Origin: an uncultured Pseudohongiella sp. | GTDB lineage: Bacteria > Pseudomonadota > Gammaproteobacteria > Pseudomonadales > Pseudohongiellaceae | Reading direction: 5' to 3' | Length of the DNA: 64,000 nucleotides | Assembly (NCBI GenBank): GCA_902531515.1 | Contig: CACAEJ010000006.1 | Location: 1 to 64,000 of the forward strand | Shown here: in pieces, positions 37,083 to 44,990 of the stretch | Layout: every line of letters starts with the position of its first letter | How positions within the stretch are numbered: position 1 is the stretch's first letter | Position numbers and translations under genes: made by a program | The notes under the pieces: model-generated | Databases searched by the model: none | Seen by the model: the letters and a program-made list of their open reading frames with translations, nothing else | Told to the model about the DNA's origin: nothing

Positions 37083-37889
37083 TTAAAGCACATCACCAAA
37101 AGCATGTTTAATTCGCACAAAAAACCATCCACCTATCACGTAACTCAATATTGATGTTGGGATTACGATGCTAAAATTTATGGCCTGAAACTCTCCTATT
37201 AAGATGATATCTCGATAAAGCATTACAAAACTATGCATAGGGTTAAATAGAAACCAAGATTTTAAACTTTCGTTTTCGATGAGGGATACGGGATATATGA
37301 TAGGAGTAAGAAAAAACCAAATAGTTAGGGCAAGGGAAATAAGTTTTTGTAGATCACGAAGGAACACGCTGAGTGACGAGACAATCGCAACCAAACCTAA
37401 AGTGAACATAAATTGTAAGCAATAAACTATAGGGATTAATAACCATAAAGATGTAAAGTATCCAAGCCAAGCCAAGTAAATCAATAGCAAACTAAAACCA
37501 ATAAAGTGAGTCAAGTAAGGAATTACAGAACAAACTACCGGAAGGATTTGAACTGGAAACATCACTTTTGTGATCAATCCGGCTTTTTCAAGTAAGAGCC
37601 CAGTAGATTTTCCTAAGGCATCTGCGAAAGCGAACCAAGGCAAATAACCGACCATCATAAAAAGAACGAATTCAGTTTCACCAAACTCAGGGGATGCCCT
37701 CAATTGGAACACATATCCAAAAACAAAAGCGTAAATCAGAATGTTGGCTATTGGTGTAATGAATAACCAGAGAAGCCCGCCGACAGATCCAGAAAATTGG
37801 GCAAAAAAATCTTGTTTGGTAAAATTCTTGAAGAGCCTATAATTCTGTACAGGGGCGTTGATCCAATCTCGCAATAGCGCGAAATACAT
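37083..37889 (-). CDS. Polysaccharide ABC exporter permease (Wzm-like, ABC-2 family)
   Basis: A 268-residue inner-membrane protein with six hydrophobic helices, the size and layout of Wzm/KpsM permeases. Recognisable family segments are DFFAQFSGSVGGLLWLFITPIANILIYAFVF near the start and NPMHSFVMLYRDIILIGE towards the end. It is the first gene of a two-gene operon with the Wzt-like ATPase. Confidence 0.9.
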   Translation of the reverse strand: MYFALLRDWINAPVQNYRLFKNFTKQDFFAQFSGSVGGLLWLFITPIANILIYAFVFGYVFQLRASPEFGETEFVLFMMVGYLPWFAFADALGKSTGLLLEKAGLITKVMFPVQILPVVCSVIPYLTHFIGFSLLLIYLAWLGYFTSLWLLIPIVYCLQFMFTLGLVAIVSSLSVFLRDLQKLISLALTIWFFLTPIIYPVSLIENESLKSWFLFNPMHSFVMLYRDIILIGEFQAINFSIVIPTSILSYVIGGWFFVRIKHAFGDVL

Positions 37890-38033
37890 GCTTCTCCTCT
37901 TTTTAATTCGTCGTAACCAAAAACGAAATTGTTAGGCCTTAACCTCGAATTTAAACATGAAATCATTAAAAAAACTAAAAATGAGTTGAACTAGGCTTTA
38001 TACTCACTAATATTACTCACCTTTGAAGTTCCA

Positions 38034-38771
38034 ATGTTTAATCAAGAAGACACCCTCATTCCATTTAATGTATCGCAACTTCCACCGGCCCCGTGGTTAG
38101 TCTTTGCTCCTCATGCAGACGATGAAACTTTTGGTATGGGAGGAACAATATTAAAGGCAAAAGAGCGAGACTTAGAGACAAATTTAGTTGTTCTTACTGA
38201 TGGATCCAAAGGTGGAGAAGCAGACGATTTGGTTGAAGTTCGCGAGAGTGAGGTGCGAAAAGTAGCGCAATCACTCGGAATTGCCTCCCTGCACACTTGG
38301 TCTGAACCAGATCGATCTTTGGAGCCTGATGATCAAATTATCACTAGAGTGAGCAACTTAATTCTTAAGATTTCACCCGGCACAGTATTCTTCCCGGGTC
38401 CTTTAGAGATTCATCCTGATCACAGAGCGGCCGCTGCTCTGGTTTGGAAAGCACTTCAAAGAGTTAAAGTCAGTGAAGAGCCACCAATCCCCATTTCATA
38501 TGAAATCAGCGTTCAAAATCCAATTAACATGTTGATTGACATTACTCAACAAATCGACGAAAAAAAGAAAATAATGCGATCCTATGTTAGTCAGAATCAG
38601 GAGAATAATTACCCAGAATTAGTAGTCGCACTCGACAAAGGTCGGACTTTTTCCTTGCCGCAGGAGGTTAAATTTGCCGAAGGGTTTTTCAAGTATGAAA
38701 AGATAGATTTAGGCTTAAGTATCAGAGATATGATACATAGTGTGATTGATCTTTATGCGGAAAAAGTGTGA
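38034..38771 (+). CDS. PIG-L family deacetylase
   Basis: A 245-residue LmbE/PIG-L fold enzyme, a zinc-dependent N-acetyl sugar deacetylase family. The metal motif APHADDETFGMGG (residues about 24-36) and the distal HPDHRAAAALVWKAL carry the His/Asp ligands. Next to a polysaccharide exporter, it may trim acetyl groups from a surface sugar or precursor; this is inference from position. It is transcribed alone, divergent from the permease and convergent with the small unknown gene. Confidence 0.88.
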   Translation: MFNQEDTLIPFNVSQLPPAPWLVFAPHADDETFGMGGTILKAKERDLETNLVVLTDGSKGGEADDLVEVRESEVRKVAQSLGIASLHTWSEPDRSLEPDDQIITRVSNLILKISPGTVFFPGPLEIHPDHRAAAALVWKALQRVKVSEEPPIPISYEISVQNPINMLIDITQQIDEKKKIMRSYVSQNQENNYPELVVALDKGRTFSLPQEVKFAEGFFKYEKIDLGLSIRDMIHSVIDLYAEKV

Positions 38772-38781
38772 ATTGGAAATC

Positions 38782-39303
38782 TCAGTGAACAGATTTTTCC
38801 TCTGAGTTTGGTTGACTGTGATCGTTAGCCATCCAGTCCGGCCAAATTTGAGTTTGCCATCCAGTTTTTCCCCAAATTGCATGCAGCATTCCCAGCCATT
38901 GTCTGAGCTGCTCCCTGTTGAAAAAAATGTCGTAGACTGATTGCGATTCCCCCTTAAAAATTAGTGAAACTCCATTTTCTGTCTGTTTCACATCGATTTC
39001 AATTACAAGGTGTGTTGGAGCGTCCGCCGATACTTTCACTGCTTTTTCCTCGGTTATCTGTTGCTCTGCAGATTTTTGAACAAAATTTTGTATAGTTTTC
39101 CTGGACTGCTGGCTCGTAGTCGGCGTCTTTTCTAACTCTGGGGTGTTTCTTTCAAGTAGGCTAAGGCAGTGTATTATGAGTCTACTCATAAGTCTCATGG
39201 TAAACCACAGGTTAACTGTTTGACTGCTATTGGTGAGCCCCGCTAGCTTTATTCGATCTTCTTGCTCACTATATTCGGTCGTGATTCGTCTGAGACTGCT
39301 CAT
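38782..39303 (-). CDS. Uncharacterised protein at the end of the type I secretion operon
   Basis: A 173-residue protein with no signal peptide or membrane helix that I can recognise; I do not know the family. It has a hydrophobic, leucine-rich segment (about residues 33-50), a Ser/Thr/Gln-rich linker (55-85) and a compact C-terminal domain. That domain ends in FNREQLRQWLGMLHAIWGKTG, is rich in Trp, and is followed by an acidic/His tail. It lies 14 bases downstream of the TolC-like gene in the same direction and so is probably co-transcribed with the exporter. It may be a substrate chaperone or regulator, but nothing in the sequence proves this. Confidence 0.65.
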   Translation of the reverse strand: MSSLRRITTEYSEQEDRIKLAGLTNSSQTVNLWFTMRLMSRLIIHCLSLLERNTPELEKTPTTSQQSRKTIQNFVQKSAEQQITEEKAVKVSADAPTHLVIEIDVKQTENGVSLIFKGESQSVYDIFFNREQLRQWLGMLHAIWGKTGWQTQIWPDWMANDHSQPNSEEKSVH

Positions 39304-39317
39304 CCTGCTCTCTCATT

Positions 39318-40655
39318 TTACGGAGACCTGGGTTCTAGCCAGCTCCCAACTTCGAGCATATCCTCTGCATTCAATGTCCCTGTTTCTCGCTTTAGCAGGA
39401 GAAGATACCTGATGTGGTCATAGCGTATACGCTGAAAATCTCTTTCTGCTTGGAACTGATCCCGAAGTGCGTTTAAGACGTCAACACTAGTGACTGTGCC
39501 GAGAGAAAAACCTTGCTGCATTGCTTCGGCCGATAGTGCCGTCGATTCGACCAAGATCGCTGCTGCATCAGTTTGCGCATCGCTAGCCTCTACCTGGAGG
39601 AAAGCGGATCGGACTAACTCCCTGGCTTCTAATTGTGTTGCCCGCAATTCATATTCAGCAATGCTTCGTCTACTGATAGCTTCGCTTACCCCTGCTTTGT
39701 TTCTTCCTCCAGCGTAAATTGGTATGACCACGTTAAGGCCTATGTAGGTATTATCTGTTCTGTTAATAAGTAAGTTTTCAAACCCAACGTTCGAGTCCTG
39801 GCGCTGCGCAATTAATGATATCTGAGGCATATAGGCACCTCGGCGCTCTGAAACGCCTTGATTGGCCGCTTTAAGTGCGTACTCGCCGGCTAGAACTCTG
39901 TTATTTCTCTCTTGAGCCTGTTTCACGTAGTAGCTTTGATCGAACTCTAATGGCGAGATTTCAACGTCTTCTCTCAGTTGTAATAACGGCCCAACCTCTA
40001 GCCCTGAGATTGAGCGTAAACTCTCTCTGCTAAGTGCCAGGTCTGCCTCTAATTGAAGCTGTTCGGCCTCTACTGCGGCTAAACTAGCTTGAACCTGATA
40101 GAGATCCGTTACCTGAGCTAACTGCCTGTCGAAGAGATTTTGAACTTGGTCGAGTTGATTTCTAAGTGCTTCGATTTCCGATGCTATTGATTCTAGGGTA
40201 TCTCTTGCTTGCAGCACGCTAAAGTACCTATCTGCAACATCTGTCAGGAGAACGGCTAACTGATAGTAGTACTCTTCCTCCGATTGGTCTTCTAATAAGT
40301 GTGCCTGTTTTCGCAGAGCAAATTGTTGCCAATTGAACAAGGTTTGTGACAAGGCCAAAAAGTATCGTTCTCCTCTAAAGTTCTGACTACGGTTAAGTTG
40401 TTGAAGGTCATTATCTGAGACATTGGCGCCAGCATTTAACTGGGGAAGCAGTTGACCATTAGCAGCCTTTTTTCGTGCTGTACTTATATTCAATGTTTCC
40501 GATGCTATTTGCAGTTCCGGACTGAATTCAATGGCCGAACTAAAAAACTCTTCTAACGTAACGCCAGGTAAAGTGGAATTTTGGGCAAGCAAGGATTGAG
40601 AAATGAAACCAAAAAGTATGCCCCCTAATAACCGCATCTTTGATTTAAGAACCAT
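39318..40655 (-). CDS. TolC-family outer-membrane channel of the type I secretion system
   Basis: A 445-residue outer-membrane efflux protein with a signal peptide (cleaving near LLA-Q). Two TolC-type repeats are rich in coiled-coil heptads (about 60-220 and 260-430), with ALRDQFQAERDFQRIRYDHIRYLLLL near the end, as in TolC/TprF proteins. It would form the outer-membrane tunnel for the neighbouring ABC/HlyD pair. Spacing to the HlyD gene is three bases. Confidence 0.93.
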   Translation of the reverse strand: MVLKSKMRLLGGILFGFISQSLLAQNSTLPGVTLEEFFSSAIEFSPELQIASETLNISTARKKAANGQLLPQLNAGANVSDNDLQQLNRSQNFRGERYFLALSQTLFNWQQFALRKQAHLLEDQSEEEYYYQLAVLLTDVADRYFSVLQARDTLESIASEIEALRNQLDQVQNLFDRQLAQVTDLYQVQASLAAVEAEQLQLEADLALSRESLRSISGLEVGPLLQLREDVEISPLEFDQSYYVKQAQERNNRVLAGEYALKAANQGVSERRGAYMPQISLIAQRQDSNVGFENLLINRTDNTYIGLNVVIPIYAGGRNKAGVSEAISRRSIAEYELRATQLEARELVRSAFLQVEASDAQTDAAAILVESTALSAEAMQQGFSLGTVTSVDVLNALRDQFQAERDFQRIRYDHIRYLLLLKRETGTLNAEDMLEVGSWLEPRSP

Positions 40656-40658
40656 TGG

Positions 40659-41975
40659 CTAATCTTCCCTCAAGCCTTTAGCCAAAGCATTAGTAAACGG
40701 CTTGAATAGATACTGTAAAAATGTCCGTGCTCCAGTCGCAATAAATACATCAGCGGGCATGCCTGATATCAGTGTCAGGTCTCCCAAATCGTCCAGACCC
40801 TCGGGTGTCACTTCGACTCTCGCTAGATAATATGCACCGACAGCCTCATCTACAAAGCTATCAGCAGATAAATTAATGACCCGGCCATAGATTGCGGGGA
40901 CACTCCCCGTCCCAAATGTGGAAAATCTAATTGTGGCGTCTTGCCCAACCGCGACTCGGTCGATATCTGTTGGCGAAACATTTGCCTCTACAATAAGCTC
41001 GTCTTCTTCTGGGACAATGTCGACTATTGTCATACCTGGGCTGATAACGCCACCTATAGTATGGACTTGCAATCCAGTGACTATTCCGGATTCTGTTGCC
41101 CTTACCAGAGTCCTAGAAACAATATCCTCCAGTGCATTTGCGCGCTCCAGAGCATCGCTAATATTGACTTGGACCTCTCTGAGTTCTGAGACAACTTCGT
41201 TCTGAAATGTCCTCTGTACTTGGAGAATTTGCAGTTGGGTTTCACCAATGGCTACCTCACTGCTGGCGATGTTAGCGACTAACTCCGCAACATCGCCGTC
41301 CAAGGTTGCGACATTGCGCTCTATAGCTCTCAGCCTATTTTTGTCAGAAAAACCCTGGCTGAGAAGTTCTCCGACATCTTGTAATTCTTCGTTAAATGAC
41401 TTTGAAAGACGCTCCTTGCTGAGTTGCAGGCCCTGAAAACCATTAATTTGTGACTGAAGTTGTCCAACTCGCTGCTCCAACAACTCTATTTGACCTTCTA
41501 GGGCTGACTTTCTGGCATTAAATATCTCTATTTGAGACGCGGCTTCTTCCCTCGCTCTGGCGGACCCCTCCACAAATGTTGAGGGATAGCTTAGAGTATC
41601 CGCGCGTTCGCGCTCAGCTGAAAGTCGAATTTCTAATGCCCTTAAGGAGAGCAATTGGCTGTTTACTATTTCTAGTTGAGATCTAGGTTGAGTGCTATCG
41701 ATTTCAAGGATCGGGTCGCCTAAATCCACATTTGCCCCATTCTCAACAAAGATACTCTTGATGATCCCGCCTTCCAGATGCTGCACGACTTTGCTATAAG
41801 AACGAGAGGTAACCCTTCCTGACGCTACAGCCGCTCCTTCAATCGGCGCGGTCGCTGACCAGACTCCACCAAAACCGAAAAGTACTACAAAAATAAACAA
41901 CCCAAATCGCCTGTGGGTTTTGAGATCCGTATCGAATGTTTCGTTATTCGATCTGATTTCCATTATGTTTTTCAT
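40659..41975 (-). CDS. HlyD-family periplasmic adaptor of the type I secretion system
   Basis: A 438-residue membrane-fusion protein. One N-terminal transmembrane helix (about residues 26-44) precedes a biotinyl-lipoyl-like half, a long alpha-helical hairpin (about 95-290) and the second lipoyl/beta-barrel half, with RATESGIVTGLQVHTIGGVISPG and the C-terminal GMPADVFIATGARTFLQYL. This matches PrtE/HlyD/RsaE adaptors. It bridges the inner-membrane ABC protein and the TolC-like channel. Confidence 0.95.
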   Translation of the reverse strand: MKNIMEIRSNNETFDTDLKTHRRFGLFIFVVLFGFGGVWSATAPIEGAAVASGRVTSRSYSKVVQHLEGGIIKSIFVENGANVDLGDPILEIDSTQPRSQLEIVNSQLLSLRALEIRLSAERERADTLSYPSTFVEGSARAREEAASQIEIFNARKSALEGQIELLEQRVGQLQSQINGFQGLQLSKERLSKSFNEELQDVGELLSQGFSDKNRLRAIERNVATLDGDVAELVANIASSEVAIGETQLQILQVQRTFQNEVVSELREVQVNISDALERANALEDIVSRTLVRATESGIVTGLQVHTIGGVISPGMTIVDIVPEEDELIVEANVSPTDIDRVAVGQDATIRFSTFGTGSVPAIYGRVINLSADSFVDEAVGAYYLARVEVTPEGLDDLGDLTLISGMPADVFIATGARTFLQYLFKPFTNALAKGLRED

Positions 41976-42010
41976 TTAGATTGGCCTGCCGAATGCGATG
42001 GGTGAATTTT

Positions 42011-43723
42011 CTACGCCTTGCTTGGGAGCTTTGTAACCTTTGAACTATCAGGGCTGATATCCTTCAAAACTGCGTCCCTTGTCCCGAAATTCGTAACTAA
42101 TCCGCCTTTCATCATTAATAACTTGTCAACGAGGGATAGTATGGATGTTCTATGCGTTACCACGATAATTGTGCTACCTGACTCTTTCAGTTTTCGCAAG
42201 GCACTTAGAAGATCTCTTTCTCCCTGGTCATCCAAATTTGAGTTAGGTTCGTCCAGTATAATAAGTTTCGGATTGTCATAAATCGCTCTAGCTAAACCTA
42301 CCCTTTGCTTTTGGCCAGCGGACAGCGCGCCTCCGCTCGAACCGATAAGAGTATCGTATCCTGCTGACAGTTGAAGAATCATGTCATGTATACCCGCGGT
42401 TTTAGAAGCTTCTATGATCTTCTCGGAATCTCGTCTGGAAAAGCGGCTTATGTTGTCTGCTATCGTCCCTGGAAAAAGCTCGATATCTTGTGGCAGGTAG
42501 CCTAAGTGGGGGCCCAAATCGTCTCTGTCCCACTGATTAATGTCTGCACCGTCCAGCCTAACTAATCCCGCTCGAGCTGGCCACACGCCAAGTATTGAAC
42601 GCGCTAAGCTTGTTTTACCAGCTGCACTAGGACCTATGATACCCAGTGCTTCACCAGCTGTGAGTTCAAAGCTTATGCCTTTGAGGCAGGCACTATTTGA
42701 CCCGGGCGGTATAACTACTAATTGTTCTACGGAGAGGTTTCCTTCGGGGCGGGGTAACTTTAGGCGCCCTGCCGATTGGGTCGGAAATTGCAGAATCTCA
42801 CTTAATCGTGTGTATTGACCTTTGGCGTCAACGAATAATTTCCAGCTTGCAACCATCATATCAATTGGCGCGAGAGCTCTTCCAAGTAACAAAGACCCGG
42901 CGATCATCATTCCCGGTGAAATTTCTTGATTTAAAGCAAGATAAGCCCCTAAGCCCAATAAAAATGATTGCGCCAGCATTCTGAAAGATTTACTGATTGC
43001 CTGTAATTTAGAGGCGGCAATACTTGCTCTCGCTTGCTCGTCCGCCGCACTGTCGAATAAGATATTGTCCCGAGACTGGATATTTTCTGACATACCCATG
43101 CCATGAATAACTTCAGAATTTCGCAAATTACTCCCAAAAGAAGTTTGCGCGGATCGAGAAAGGCTGTTTGCTTTCGCTAATCCTTCAGCCGTGAGTTTTT
43201 GGTTCAGTATCGCAAGCAGTACCATAATGATTGCCGCAATGATTGCCGCATAGCCAAAAAACGGATGGAACATAAACATCACGCCTATGTATATCACTGC
43301 CCAGGGGGCATCCATTACCGAAATAATTCCATTGCCAACAACGAATTGTCTTAGATTCACCAAATCAGACATCGCTAAGTTGGCCCGAGCTTCATTGCCA
43401 TTGAGCAAAGCATTTTGAAAAGCAGCTTTTGAAACCTTATTGCGTAAATTCTTTTCCGTTCTAACATTTGCCGCTATTAGCAATTTGCTTCTCGCCCATT
43501 CAAATCCGCCTGAGGATGTCAGCAATAAAAACAGAAGTAAGGTGAGCATGACCAGTGTTTCCATACTCCCACTTGAAATCACTCTATCGTAAACTAACAA
43601 CATGTAGAGTATGGGTGAAAGCATCAGCATATTCAGCGATGCGCTAAACAAAGCCGAGTAAAAAAAATAAGCTCTTACAGATTTAAGTTCTTCGAGTAAG
43701 GGATTTTTAGCGTTGTTTTGCAT
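42011..43723 (-). CDS. Type I secretion ABC transporter (PrtD/RsaD-like)
   Basis: A 570-residue half-size exporter: a six-helix membrane domain (residues about 20-310) and an ATPase domain with Walker A GPSAAGKTS near 365, Q-loop, signature LSAGQKQRVGLARA and Walker B LIILDEP. It lacks the N-terminal C39 peptidase-like domain of HlyB/LapB, which places it with PrtD/AprD/RsaD exporters of RTX proteases and S-layer proteins. It is the first gene of a four-gene reverse-strand operon. The only RTX cargo gene in the window lies about 6.6 kb away. Confidence 0.95.
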   Translation of the reverse strand: MQNNAKNPLLEELKSVRAYFFYSALFSASLNMLMLSPILYMLLVYDRVISSGSMETLVMLTLLLFLLLTSSGGFEWARSKLLIAANVRTEKNLRNKVSKAAFQNALLNGNEARANLAMSDLVNLRQFVVGNGIISVMDAPWAVIYIGVMFMFHPFFGYAAIIAAIIMVLLAILNQKLTAEGLAKANSLSRSAQTSFGSNLRNSEVIHGMGMSENIQSRDNILFDSAADEQARASIAASKLQAISKSFRMLAQSFLLGLGAYLALNQEISPGMMIAGSLLLGRALAPIDMMVASWKLFVDAKGQYTRLSEILQFPTQSAGRLKLPRPEGNLSVEQLVVIPPGSNSACLKGISFELTAGEALGIIGPSAAGKTSLARSILGVWPARAGLVRLDGADINQWDRDDLGPHLGYLPQDIELFPGTIADNISRFSRRDSEKIIEASKTAGIHDMILQLSAGYDTLIGSSGGALSAGQKQRVGLARAIYDNPKLIILDEPNSNLDDQGERDLLSALRKLKESGSTIIVVTHRTSILSLVDKLLMMKGGLVTNFGTRDAVLKDISPDSSKVTKLPSKA

Positions 43724-44035
43724 GATTTTTAACAGCTATTTTCCACGATCAATTAGACTTGTGCTGGATACGAATAGTTGAGGCGCGTTTTTAAATTTCA
43801 AGTAGTCATCCGAACGTAAGCCGATTAATTTTGCCTAGTTTAAAATTTTTCGGCGCTTCAGACTGGGTTTTATTTTTTAGCAACGACACCTAGCCTAAAA
43901 TTTAGATGCCCATATGAAATGAGTTTCTCCTCTCTGAGTTTTTATCGGCTGAGTGAGCGTTTCCCATAACCAAAAAGTCAAATCAATTTATGCCAGTCTT
44001 CACATTGGTCGTTATATCAGATCGACTCCTGTAAG
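43724..44035. other. Intergenic region upstream of the type I secretion operon
   Basis: 312 AT-rich bases lie between the end of the CRP-like gene and the start of the exporter gene, both on the reverse strand. It should hold the exporter promoter. I found no convincing promoter pair, hairpin terminator or CRP-type palindrome in it; one half-site resembling TGTGA (reverse strand near 44008) lacks a partner. Confidence 0.35.
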
Positions 44036-44731
44036 TCACAAATCACGGGTTCCTTCGGCGATTCCTCTCAGAATCTCCGGTTGATTAATGAGTAATTTAT
44101 TTGGCCCTACCCTAGAAACGATTTGTTTTCGTTGGAGTTGCTGAAAAACCCGGGTTATTGTTTCCCTACTCAAATTCAGCATGATTGCGATTTCCATATG
44201 CGTAGGGAGATTCTCAATATCAGGTGTCTTTTCCGCATCAGTTTTAGCAATAAGTAACCAAAGTTGGCGACATACTCGCTGCGAAACTTTGGGCAGACTT
44301 AGAAGCGACCTCTGAGCATTCATCTGCCGAATGCGCCTCGCTAGCTTGTTTCCTAATTGGAGCATAACCGTTGGGTTCCTTTCCGCGACTTCTCTCATAG
44401 TCTCCGAGGAAAATATGACCACCACAGACGAATTTAGAGAGATAACATGCTCTGGCTGCAGGCCTGAATCGAAAACGCAAAGCTCCCCGCAGTAGTCGCC
44501 AGGTTCGACGAAATATAGCCCTACTTCCTTTCCATCAATTGTAAAGTCAATTCCTTGCAGCCGTCCCTCAAAGAGCATACATATCTTGTTCTCGCTTACG
44601 CCAGCGTTCAGAATCACGGCTCTTCGCTCGTATCTTCTGACGAATGATTTAGAGCACAATAACTCTAAATCAGAGTCTGAAAGTGTTTTGAAAAGGCCGA
44701 AAGTTCTAAGTAGATCACGTGTTGCTTGCAT
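44036..44731 (-). CDS. Crp/Fnr-family transcription regulator with a CRP-type recognition helix
   Basis: A 231-residue regulator: cyclic-nucleotide-type beta-barrel (about 10-115), dimer helix, and a winged helix-turn-helix. The recognition helix SRETITR (188-194) keeps the CRP residues Arg180, Glu181 and Arg185, which read TGTGA half-sites. In the ligand pocket only the equivalent of CRP Glu72 (Glu83) remains; Arg82-Ser83 are Pro93-Glu94, and Thr127-Ser128 are Met137-Asn138. No Fnr iron-sulphur cysteines are arranged at the N-terminus. The start at ATG 44731 is preferred because a promoter lies over the alternative ATG 44803. A matching DNA site lies in its own upstream region, suggesting autoregulation. 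Confidence 0.88.
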   Translation of the reverse strand: MQATRDLLRTFGLFKTLSDSDLELLCSKSFVRRYERRAVILNAGVSENKICMLFEGRLQGIDFTIDGKEVGLYFVEPGDYCGELCVFDSGLQPEHVISLNSSVVVIFSSETMREVAERNPTVMLQLGNKLARRIRQMNAQRSLLSLPKVSQRVCRQLWLLIAKTDAEKTPDIENLPTHMEIAIMLNLSRETITRVFQQLQRKQIVSRVGPNKLLINQPEILRGIAEGTRDL

Positions 44732-44778
44732 CAAATTAGAGGCCAAGTATCTGAAATAGGCAAAAATTAGTTGGCGAT

Positions 44779-44816
44779 GAATGGCGCAGTATACGAAACT
44801 CATCCCTGCAGGTAAA
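44779..44816 (-). promoter_or_regulatory. Predicted sigma70 promoter of the CRP-like gene
   Basis: On the reverse strand, TTTACC (44816-44811) and TATACT (44793-44788) are separated by 17 bases. The expected transcription start is about 44779-44781, downstream of the possible ATG at 44803 and upstream of ATG 44731. The CRP-type site centred at 44840.5 is then about 60-61.5 bases upstream of the start, the class I activator position. Confidence 0.6.
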
Positions 44817-44832
44817 AATTCTCGGCGACATT

Positions 44833-44848
44833 TGTGACCGGAGTCACT
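44833..44848. promoter_or_regulatory. CRP-type binding site between the CRP-like and FecR genes
   Basis: TGTGACCGGAGTCACT fits the TGTGA-N6-TCACA consensus with one mismatch in the last base. It lies in the divergent region between the CRP-like regulator (reverse) and the FecR-domain gene (forward), so it could affect both. Confidence 0.65.
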
Positions 44849-44990
44849 TGCTGGATAACGGGATTACGTTAGTGTTACGGTATGAAGAAAGAGTCTCCGA
44901 GGGATTAGATTTATTTAGTCACCAAAAGTATTCATGGCTGAGTAGTGAAATTACACGTAAAATCTTAAATTTAATAGTATTATTGCCATT

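Noticed and set aside
44732-44803. 24-residue N-terminal extension of the CRP-like regulator
   Set aside because: The extension does not resemble the family, and a good promoter with start near 44780 lies inside it, so the mRNA would not contain ATG 44803.
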